From Pedobacter cryoconitis (GTDB lineage: Bacteria; Bacteroidota; Bacteroidia; Sphingobacteriales; Sphingobacteriaceae), in contig NZ_JACHCG010000002.1 in NCBI RefSeq assembly GCF_014200595.1, positions 558,001 to 622,000 of the forward strand: DNA of 64,000 nt, written 5' to 3'. Positions 27,092-34,044 of the stretch are shown piece after piece. A program made the position numbers and the translations under genes. The notes beneath the pieces are model-generated. The model saw nothing but the letters and a program-made list of their open reading frames with translations, searched no databases and was not told where the DNA came from. The number at the start of each line of letters is the position of its first letter. Position 1 is the stretch's first letter.

Positions 27092-28297
27092 ATGAAAACA
27101 AGAATTGAATTCAAACAGGCTATTTATATACTTTCTTTTGCTACGGTTATCCTTGCTTCTTGCGGGAATAAAAAGGGGGCAGAAGATACAACTGCTGCTG
27201 CTGCTGCTACTGAAGCTCCGGCCAAAGACGAAGAAAATACGGTAGAACTCACTGCTGCACAGTATAAGACCAGTGGAGTTACCTTGGGAAAGGTGGAGAA
27301 AAAATCGATCAGTGGAGTGTTGAAGGTTAACGGGACGATAGATGTACCACCAGAAAACCTGATCAGTATCACTACACAAATGGGTGGGATAGTGAAGTCT
27401 ACTCCGCTGCTGCAAGGATCAACAGTTAAAAAAGGACAGGTGATCGCTGTGCTCCAGAATCAGGAGTATGTACAGTTGCAGCAGGATTATCTGGAAAATA
27501 AGAGTCAGCTTGAATTGGCAGACGCTGAATATAAAAGGCAGCAGGAGCTGGCAAGACAAAATATAAATGCACAGAAGGTGTTGCAGCAAGCCAGATCTCA
27601 GTATCAAACTATGTTATCCAGAGAGAGTGCTTTACGACAACGTTTACTGCTGATTAATATCAATTCGGCTACTTTAACGCCTGCTAATATCCGGAGTACA
27701 ATTAATATTTATGCGCCTATAAACGGTTATGTAACCAAGGTTAATGTAAACTCAGGTAAGTTTGTGAGCCCTAATGATGTGATGTTCGAGATTGTAAACA
27801 GCGCAAATTTACACGTGGAGCTGAAGGTATTCCAAAAAGACGTAGATTTAATTAAGAAGGGACAGAAAGTCCGTTTCTCCTTACAAAATGAAGCTGAAGA
27901 ACGTGTGGCTACAGTAACACTGGTAGGCAGAGAAATTAATGAAGATAAGACGGTTACGGTTCACTGTGTGGCGAATACGCAAAGCAGAAATTTGATACCA
28001 GGCGCTTATTTGAATGCACTGATTGAAACCGGAACAGCAAAGGTAAATGCTTTGCCAGAGTCTGCCATAGCTGATTTTGCCGGAAAGAAGTATATTTTTA
28101 TAGAGACAGGGCAGCGTAAAGATGAAAAGGCTGAAGTTAACTATCATTTTCAGCTTTTAGAGATTGCTATCGGATCGGCAGATGCCGGATATGTTGAAGT
28201 CAGACTTCCTGAAAGCTTTGATCTTGCTACCGGGAAGGTGGTAACAAAAGGAGCGTATGATTTGATATCAAAAATGAAAAATAGTGAAGAAGAGTAG
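27092..28297 (+). CDS. czcB: CzcB/CusB-like periplasmic adaptor lipoprotein
   Basis: This 401-aa membrane-fusion protein has a lipoprotein signal (TVILASCGN, lipobox L-A-S-C) followed by a low-complexity Ala/Thr/Glu linker. Then come a barrel-sandwich half (VKKGQVIAVLQNQEYVQLQQ), a helical hairpin (about 120-190), the second lipoyl half (IYAPINGYVTKVNVNSGKFV) and a beta-barrel domain. It would couple the inner-membrane pump to the outer-membrane factor domain, 20 bp downstream of the pump gene. There is no His-rich N-terminal extension of the CusB or ZneB kind, so specificity cannot be read from it. Confidence 0.88.
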   Translation: MKTRIEFKQAIYILSFATVILASCGNKKGAEDTTAAAAATEAPAKDEENTVELTAAQYKTSGVTLGKVEKKSISGVLKVNGTIDVPPENLISITTQMGGIVKSTPLLQGSTVKKGQVIAVLQNQEYVQLQQDYLENKSQLELADAEYKRQQELARQNINAQKVLQQARSQYQTMLSRESALRQRLLLININSATLTPANIRSTINIYAPINGYVTKVNVNSGKFVSPNDVMFEIVNSANLHVELKVFQKDVDLIKKGQKVRFSLQNEAEERVATVTLVGREINEDKTVTVHCVANTQSRNLIPGAYLNALIETGTAKVNALPESAIADFAGKKYIFIETGQRKDEKAEVNYHFQLLEIAIGSADAGYVEVRLPESFDLATGKVVTKGAYDLISKMKNSEEE

Positions 28298-28339
28298 TGG
28301 TGAAAAACGTGGATTGAATTATAAATTTAAATAATCAGT

Positions 28340-29230
28340 ATGGAACGTGAGGGAACTATTTCGCAGGCCAGTAAAAATAAAGGCCGTTTAAAAATTGTAT
28401 TGGGCTTTACGCTTTTGTACCTTATTGTAGAGGTTATTGGTGGTATTATGACCAAAAGTCTGGCTTTACTGGCCGATGCAGGGCATATGCTGACTGATGT
28501 GGGTGGTTTGGCACTCGCGCTGGTTGCCATAAATTATGCAGAACGTAAAGCGACGACGGAACGTACTTATGGATATTACAGGGCAGAAATATTAGCCGCA
28601 TTAGCAAATGCAGTGGTTTTAATCGGGATCTCAATTTATATACTTTATGAGGCATATCTGCGCTTTCTTGATCCTCCAAAAGTAGAGAGTAAGGAAATGA
28701 TTGCTGTGGCTGCGGTAGGGTTAGTTGTCAATATTGCGGGAATGTTAGTCTTGCGGAAAAGTTCTGGTGAAAGTCTGAATATGAAAGGAGCTTATTTTGA
28801 AGTCCTTTCTGATATGCTGACTTCTATCGGGGTTATTGCTGCGGGTATTATTATGCTGACTACCGGATGGTATTACGCTGATCCGTTGTTATCGGCTGGA
28901 ATAGGTCTTTTCATTTTACCAAGAACCTGGATTTTGCTTAAAGAGTCTATAGGTATTTTACTGGAAGGAACACCAAAGGACGTGAATATGGCCGAGCTGC
29001 GGAGTTCCATTCTCCTGGTAGAAGGCGTGGCGGATCTGCACGATCTGCATGTATGGGTTTTAACCTCTGGTGTAAATGCAATGACTGCTCATGTGGTTTT
29101 GAAAGAGGGAGCCGGAGGTAAGCAGGTTTTATCGGCACTACAGAAACATATCAAAGAGAATTTTAAGATCTCACATACGACGCTGCAACTGGAAGAATCC
29201 GGTTTTAAAGAAGAGCAGATACACCCTTAA
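28340..29230 (+). CDS. czcD: Cation diffusion facilitator (Zn/Cd/Co exporter, CzcD/ZitB-like)
   Basis: This 296-aa protein has six membrane helices and a cytoplasmic C-terminal domain (LHDLHVWVLTSGVNAMTAHV), which is the CDF dimerisation fold. Helix 2 has the metal motif HMLTD (HxxxD) within LADAGHMLTDVGGLALAL. The helix-5 partner reads EVLSD, so the first ligand, usually His or Asp, is Glu here. It is last in the metal-efflux operon and would move metal from cytoplasm to periplasm, where the RND pump can expel it. A strong terminator follows. Confidence 0.88.
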   Translation: MEREGTISQASKNKGRLKIVLGFTLLYLIVEVIGGIMTKSLALLADAGHMLTDVGGLALALVAINYAERKATTERTYGYYRAEILAALANAVVLIGISIYILYEAYLRFLDPPKVESKEMIAVAAVGLVVNIAGMLVLRKSSGESLNMKGAYFEVLSDMLTSIGVIAAGIIMLTTGWYYADPLLSAGIGLFILPRTWILLKESIGILLEGTPKDVNMAELRSSILLVEGVADLHDLHVWVLTSGVNAMTAHVVLKEGAGGKQVLSALQKHIKENFKISHTTLQLEESGFKEEQIHP

Positions 29231-29237
29231 TTTATAA

Positions 29238-29280
29238 ATTCAAGCCTCTTTATATACCGTTCAAAGAGGCTTGAATCTTT
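29238..29280 (+). terminator. Terminator of the metal-efflux operon
   Basis: Fourteen-bp perfect stem ATTCAAGCCTCTTT / AAAGAGGCTTGAAT (29238-29251, 29263-29276) with an 11-nt loop, just after the CDF gene. Confidence 0.88.
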
Positions 29281-29360
29281 CTAAATAGAGGTAAAGAGTT
29301 GGATACATCTGGTGTAAAGTCGAAATGTTTTTTATCTTAGGTATAAGTAATTCAAATGCC

Positions 29361-29756
29361 ATGAAATATAAAGCAATCGCTACCTTGTCTGTATTAGTAG
29401 GCACAGTTGTTATGTTAAGCGGGTTTATGCCCAAGGAAGAAAAAAAAGCCAGTAATCTTAAAGTTCTTCCTAAAGATATCAGTTATGAAGAGCTGGATAA
29501 GGTGATGGACGGATTTAAGGCTGCATTAGGTGTCAAATGTAATTTTTGCCATGCAGCCAGTAAAGATGATCCTAAACATCTGGATTTCGCGAGTGATGCA
29601 AAACCGGAAAAGGAAATTGCCAGGTCCATGATGAAAATGACCTATCGGATCAATAAGAAATATTTTCATATTAAAGACGTCTATAATACTAAAGCAGTGC
29701 TTGCTGTAAACTGTATTACCTGCCATCGCGGGCAGGCACATCCTGAAGACAAGTAA
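29361..29756 (+). CDS. Dihaem c-type cytochrome (reaction-centre-cytochrome-like)
   Basis: The start at 29361 (MKYKAIATLSVLVG) gives a 131-aa protein with an N-terminal membrane/signal segment; an in-frame ATG at 29325 would add 12 unlikely residues. Two haem-binding CxxCH motifs are present, CNFCH (about residue 66) and CITCH (about 121), with methionines between them (SMMKMTYRINKKYF), as in the short cytochromes annotated as photosynthetic reaction-centre cytochrome c subunit homologues in Bacteroidota. It is periplasmic and probably an electron carrier; no photosynthesis is implied. It converges with the sulfatase, 21 bp apart. Confidence 0.82.
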   Translation: MKYKAIATLSVLVGTVVMLSGFMPKEEKKASNLKVLPKDISYEELDKVMDGFKAALGVKCNFCHAASKDDPKHLDFASDAKPEKEIARSMMKMTYRINKKYFHIKDVYNTKAVLAVNCITCHRGQAHPEDK

Positions 29757-29777
29757 CAAAATATAAGGTTGAGCAGG

Positions 29778-31292
29778 TTACAAATGATAACCGTGCTCAT
29801 CTTTTACTTGCTGTAGTTTTTCTGATAACTGTTTAACCTTATCAGGATATTGGGATGCAAGGTTCTTGCGTTCTTCTATATCTTTTGATAGGTTATACAA
29901 TTGAGGTTCTTTACTGTTACCGAGTTCAGTTTTGGTAGCGTAATCATAGGCAGCGGCGTTATTTGGTACTATGTATTTCCAGTTATCCGCAATTATTCCC
30001 AGTCCACCGGCATCTTCTATTAAATATGGGCGATTGCTTTTTGATTTTCCCAAAAGCTGACTGATCATATCAAAACTATCATAAGCTTGTTTAGTGCTGA
30101 GTTTCTGGTTCAGCAGACTTGCAAAAGATCTGATTAAATCAACCTGACTGATCAGTGCGTCACTTGTACCGCTTTTTACTGCTGATGGCCAGCTCACGAT
30201 AAAAGGGACACGGGTCCCGCCATCAAATGCGCTGTATTTACCTCCCCTTAGCGGGCCTGCGGGTTGATGTCCACCCATTAGTTCTGCTGCCTGATCCTGG
30301 TATCCATCATCAACAACGGGGCCGTTATCGCTACTGAGTACGATCATGGTATTATTGGTTAATCCCAGGCTATCGAGTGTTTTCATCAAACGGCCCACAC
30401 TCCAGTCGAATTCCAGGATAACATCTCCGCGGGGGCCCATCCCGCTTTTACCAGCAAACCGCTTATTCGGTGTTCTTGGAACATGGATGTTTGGTGAGGC
30501 AAAGTAAAGGAAAAAAGGATTAGCCTTATTTGCGGTAATAAAGGTTTCTGCCTGGGCCGTAAGTTTCTCTGTTAGTGTGTAATCGTCCCAGATCGCAGCC
30601 TTACCTCCGGTCATATAGCCGATACGGCCAATTCCGTTAATGATGGTATTGTCATGACCATTTGATGATTTCATAATTAATAATTCAGGACTTTCTTTTC
30701 CTGTAGGCCATTCTCCTGTTTTTTGATGATAATTTACAGTAATCGGATCTTTCAGGTCTAAATTTTCAACGTGGTGATCAGCTACAATCACGCATGGAAC
30801 CCTATCTAATGTGGCAGGTATAATATAAGATTTATCAAAACCAAGTTCTTGCGGGCCCGGTTTGATCTCTCCATTCCAGTCAGGGCCGCCCTGACCACCC
30901 AGGCCAAGGTGCCACTTGCCAATGGCTGCGGTCGTGTAACCGGTTTGTTTAAATATTTTGGCAAGCGTAAGCTGTGCAGTATCAATTAATAAAGCTGCAT
31001 TACCAGGGGCAATGCCTGTACCTTTTTTACGCCAGGCATAAACTCCCGTCAGTATAGAAAAGCGGGATGGGGTACAGGTTGCGCTTGTAGCGTGAGCATT
31101 GGTAAACTTGATTCCTTGTTTAGCCAGCTGGTCTATATGTGGAGTTTTGATTTTTTTCGCACCATAACAGCTTACGTCTCCATAGCCGAGGTCATCTGCA
31201 TAAATTACAATGACATTCGGACATTTTTGCTGCGCATGCAGCGTTATGCAGGAAGTTAAAGTAATCAGAACAATTAAAAAATATGTTTTCAT
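29778..31292 (-). CDS. Arylsulfatase (type I formylglycine sulfatase)
   Basis: This 504-aa exported enzyme has the metal-binding start PNVIVIYADDLGYGD and the sulfatase signature CTPSR at residue 73, whose Cys is converted to formylglycine. Further motifs are GKWHLGLGG, a P-F-F-L-Y-F-A-S-P-N-I-H segment and VLSSDNGP. The N-terminus is a signal sequence; L-T-S-C at 12-15 could serve as a lipobox, or it may be cut after LHA. It probably desulfates a polysaccharide or aryl sulfate. No maturase gene and no SusCD pair lie nearby, so it is not part of an evident polysaccharide locus. Confidence 0.88.
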   Translation of the reverse strand: MKTYFLIVLITLTSCITLHAQQKCPNVIVIYADDLGYGDVSCYGAKKIKTPHIDQLAKQGIKFTNAHATSATCTPSRFSILTGVYAWRKKGTGIAPGNAALLIDTAQLTLAKIFKQTGYTTAAIGKWHLGLGGQGGPDWNGEIKPGPQELGFDKSYIIPATLDRVPCVIVADHHVENLDLKDPITVNYHQKTGEWPTGKESPELLIMKSSNGHDNTIINGIGRIGYMTGGKAAIWDDYTLTEKLTAQAETFITANKANPFFLYFASPNIHVPRTPNKRFAGKSGMGPRGDVILEFDWSVGRLMKTLDSLGLTNNTMIVLSSDNGPVVDDGYQDQAAELMGGHQPAGPLRGGKYSAFDGGTRVPFIVSWPSAVKSGTSDALISQVDLIRSFASLLNQKLSTKQAYDSFDMISQLLGKSKSNRPYLIEDAGGLGIIADNWKYIVPNNAAAYDYATKTELGNSKEPQLYNLSKDIEERKNLASQYPDKVKQLSEKLQQVKDEHGYHL

Positions 31293-31588
31293 GTGATCAG
31301 ATGTATGATATAAGCTCTAATTTAATTAATCCAGCAGGAAAAAATAATTGTAAAGCTGTGCAAACGTTTGCGTAATTAACTTTTATTATAATTATTGATG
31401 CTAATCTTTGTATATATATATTGATAGTAACTAAATAAATAATTATATCATTGACTTATGTGTTTGGACATGTAATAGTATAATATATGTATATTCGTAA
31501 GCAATATTTTTGCATTTCAGGGGCGTCTTTTGATGTTGATATGGTGAAACCGGTCTAAATTATTAACCTACAAAGGAAATTTAATAAA
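31293..31588. other. AT-rich intergenic region
   Basis: This 296-bp divergent interval between the sulfatase and the acetyltransferase is very AT-rich, with a (TA)n tract near 31409-31420. It presumably holds promoters for both sides. I see no gene or clear operator in it. Confidence 0.5.
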
Positions 31589-32161
31589 GTGTTAAAAGCA
31601 GAATCAGAAGATAAGAATACAGTTGTTGATATACTTACAAAATCTTTCAATGAAAACAGAAGTTTCAATTCTATTATTAAACAAGATAAATACCGCGTAA
31701 ACAGAATCAGGAAAGTTTTTGAATACTACTTTGAGTGTTGTTCGAGGTATGGAGCGGTTTATCTTTCTGAGGATAAAAATGCTTGTGCCATGATCTCATT
31801 TCCCGATCAGAAGAAGGTCAGTTTCTGGTCTGTTTTAATGGACGTAAAACTTCTTTTTGTGCTTGGGCTTAAGAGCGTAAAGCTTGGGTTTAGCAGAGCA
31901 GCTAAAATTGGTAAGGTACATCCGGATTCTGCTTTTTATTATCTCCTTTTCATTGGTGTAAACCCTGATTTTCAGCACCAGGGAATTGGTCTTAAGCTAT
32001 TGGAAGAATTGGTAGCAGATAGTGAGCGGTTAAAACTCCCTGTTTATCTGGAAACCTATATGGAACGCAACATAATTCTTTATAAAAAAGCCGGATTTAA
32101 GATCTATAATGAGTTGGATTTTGGTTTCCGTGTATTTTGTATGAAACGCGAATTTAACTAA
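31589..32161 (+). CDS. GNAT-family N-acetyltransferase
   Basis: This 190-aa protein begins at a GTG with AAAGGAAA eight bases upstream. The acetyl-CoA-binding signature is clear at about residues 128-150: FIGVNPDFQHQGIGLKLLEEL (Q-x-x-G-I-G), followed by the strand VYLETYMERNIILYKKAGF, which is the typical end of this fold. The N-terminal part has the helical shape of GNAT enzymes that act on small molecules. Its substrate is unknown. It lies 4 bp before a membrane-bound LuxR regulator and is almost certainly co-transcribed with it. Confidence 0.82.
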   Translation: MLKAESEDKNTVVDILTKSFNENRSFNSIIKQDKYRVNRIRKVFEYYFECCSRYGAVYLSEDKNACAMISFPDQKKVSFWSVLMDVKLLFVLGLKSVKLGFSRAAKIGKVHPDSAFYYLLFIGVNPDFQHQGIGLKLLEELVADSERLKLPVYLETYMERNIILYKKAGFKIYNELDFGFRVFCMKREFN

Positions 32162-32165
32162 GGGG

Positions 32166-33113
32166 ATGACATTATTTGATACGAATATGCCCCTGATTAT
32201 ATTTTTTATAATCATTATAGAAGTTGCCTTATTGTTCCAGCAGTGGATAGGTTATCTGACAAGAAAGCATGAGCATAAGCGGCTTTATCATTTATACCTT
32301 GTTCTTCTTTTGATACTTTATAATATCTTCGAAGGATTCTTTCCTGATCACAGAATAACTTTTGTGCCTGAGAAATGGCAAAATTTCCTGGGTTATGCCT
32401 TTGGTTATGTTTTTTGCGCTTATTGTCCTGTTTATTTTTATAAAACGATGGGATTAAAAACGCTGAAGTTTCATGGCAGCTATGGCTTCCTTTTTATTAT
32501 CATTCCGTTGATTGTCTTTTATGGGGTTCTATATCCGGTGAACAATGATATTTCGTTCACCAGAAAATATGTTTATATTATTCCTGTACTCTATGCCATA
32601 GTGTTGTTTTCTACGGCTATCAAGGGAATATATAAAAAGTATAAGCATGATAAGGAGCAGGAATTGCTGATCGAAAGGTTATGTATCTTTTTTGCTGTAT
32701 TTCCGGTCAGTATAACTCCGGTTTTTGGTGCCTGGCTGGGAATTGATAAGTGGATCATTACATTTGGGTGCAATATTGGATTCCTGGTGGTCAACATGGT
32801 TCTCATGAGGCAGTTTGTCAGACAGTCAAAATCTGAGCAAGCTAGATTAGCAGAGATGAGGCGTGAGATTGAAAGCATTAATGCCGCGGCAAAAAAAGAT
32901 GTTTTAGCTAATTTTATTGAAAAGTGTAGTTTTTATAATCTGACAACCAGGGAAACAGAGATTGCAGAATTGATAGCTGAAGGCATGAAGTACAAGGACA
33001 TTGCCGAAAAGCTATTTATATCTGAAAGAACGGTTGCCAAACATGTTCAGAATATTTTTCTTAAGGCCGGAGTGGAGAATAAAACAATGTTGATTAAGGC
33101 TTTAAAGGAATAA
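32166..33113 (+). CDS. Membrane-bound LuxR-type transcriptional regulator
   Basis: This 315-aa protein has about six or seven membrane helices in residues 8-220 and a cytoplasmic linker (a charged helix at about 220-245). A LuxR DNA-binding domain ends it (LTTRETEIAELIAEGMKYKDIA, with recognition helix SERTVAKHVQNIF). The combination of a multi-helix membrane sensor with an HTH suggests direct sensing of a membrane-related or lipophilic signal without a kinase step. It forms an operon with the preceding acetyltransferase, which might be its target or make its signal. Confidence 0.82.
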   Translation: MTLFDTNMPLIIFFIIIIEVALLFQQWIGYLTRKHEHKRLYHLYLVLLLILYNIFEGFFPDHRITFVPEKWQNFLGYAFGYVFCAYCPVYFYKTMGLKTLKFHGSYGFLFIIIPLIVFYGVLYPVNNDISFTRKYVYIIPVLYAIVLFSTAIKGIYKKYKHDKEQELLIERLCIFFAVFPVSITPVFGAWLGIDKWIITFGCNIGFLVVNMVLMRQFVRQSKSEQARLAEMRREIESINAAAKKDVLANFIEKCSFYNLTTRETEIAELIAEGMKYKDIAEKLFISERTVAKHVQNIFLKAGVENKTMLIKALKE

Positions 33114-33183
33114 GCTTTGCGATTGACCTGAAGTACCCTGTTAATTGTCGCATTGACACCTTACATAGTTACTGGTTAGCTGT

Positions 33184-33191
33184 TATTTTTG
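33184..33191 (+). promoter_or_regulatory. Candidate -7 element before the truncated VOC gene
   Basis: TATTTTTG matches TAnnTTTG, 64 bp before the start codon. No convincing -33 element was seen. Confidence 0.3.
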
Positions 33192-33254
33192 TTAGCACGT
33201 ATTTATTAATACATCAGTTAAGCTATTGTAAATTAATAATTAAGGAGAAACATC

Positions 33255-33557
33255 ATGGCAACAATGCAAAAGATTATTTCAAACTTATGGTTTAATGGCC
33301 AGGCAGAAGAGGCTGTAAATTATTACTTGTCTATCTTTAAAAATTCAAAAATCGGAAGGAAATCTTATTATGGTGAAGTGGGTTTTGAATATCATCATAA
33401 GCCGGCCGGTACTGTGATGACTATAGAATTTGAAATTGAAGGACAAAAATTTCTCGCACTTAATGCGGGCCCTGAATTCAAATTTAATGAAGCGGTATCA
33501 TTTATTGTAAACTGCGACACACAGGAAGAAATCGATTATTATTGGGAATTCAGATGA
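33255..33557 (+). pseudogene. C-terminally truncated PhnB-type VOC protein
   Basis: The 100-aa frame is a good match to the start of PhnB/3-demethylubiquinone methyltransferase-like VOC proteins: KIISNLWFNGQAEEAVNYYL, then SYYGEVGF, AGTVMTIEFEIEGQKFLALN and SFIVNCDTQEEIDYYWE. Full members have about 50 further residues with a G-W-L-x-D-x-F-G-x-S-W-Q segment. Here the frame ends right after YYWEFR, and none of the three forward frames downstream restores the missing part, so the 3' end seems deleted and not merely frameshifted. A good start (AAGGAG upstream) remains, so a short protein may still be made. Confidence 0.65.
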
Positions 33558-33672
33558 GCTGGTTCTTGGCATATAAATAATGATACACGCACCAGCGAGC
33601 GCAATAGAAATCAAGTAAATAATTAAAGCAGTTCAGCTATATTTATACTTACAAATTCTATACTTTTATAAC

Positions 33673-33984
33673 GTGAAGTTCCTGACGCTGCTTTTATCCT
33701 TAATTGTGCTGACACTAACTATTGTGCCTTGTTGTGCATTGGAAAAAGATGCGGACCAACTTTCTTTAAAAGCATTGCAGCAGCATACGCAGAAAGACGA
33801 AGATTGCTGCAAAGATTGTTCTCCATTTTATGTTTGTGGTACTTGTGTTGGATTTACGATCAATAATTTTTTGTCACCCACATTCACAATCTATTTAAGG
33901 CCTGTTAAGCACGATAGTGCCTATTTGACTGTGGAACTTCCGCAAATCCCTGTCGTGATCTGGCAACCGCCTCAATTAAGCTAA
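33673..33984 (+). CDS. Small Cys-rich secreted protein, DUF6660-like (copy 2)
   Basis: This 103-aa protein, read from a GTG, has a hydrophobic leader (LLLSLIVLTLTIVPCC), a Cys-rich centre (DCCKDCSPFYVCGTC) and the terminal VVIWQPPQLS. It is the counterpart of the protein at 22256, sharing leader, central C-S-P-F and last residues. It lies 60 bp before the TonB-dependent receptor gene and probably shares its transcript. A role in metal binding or in sensing for the neighbouring transporter is inferred from the Cys content and repeated context only. Confidence 0.68.
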   Translation: MKFLTLLLSLIVLTLTIVPCCALEKDADQLSLKALQQHTQKDEDCCKDCSPFYVCGTCVGFTINNFLSPTFTIYLRPVKHDSAYLTVELPQIPVVIWQPPQLS

Positions 33985-34044
33985 TACTCTATTACGGCCA
34001 TTTCAGGCTGATTTATTGGATTACTTAATTATAGAAAACATAGG

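Noticed and set aside
27181..27240. GCT-repeat-like run in the CzcB gene as a slippage switch
   Set aside because: It encodes a normal Ala-rich linker after a lipoprotein signal; the run is short (five GCT-type codons) and the frame is intact.
31405..31425. TA repeat as a phase-variation element
   Set aside because: Only a short AT tract in an AT-rich intergenic region; no invertible ends or slippage-prone promoter spacing can be shown.
33540..33600. Simple frameshift in the VOC gene
   Set aside because: None of the forward frames downstream gives the missing G-W-L ... F-G-x-S-W-Q segment, so deletion is the better explanation.
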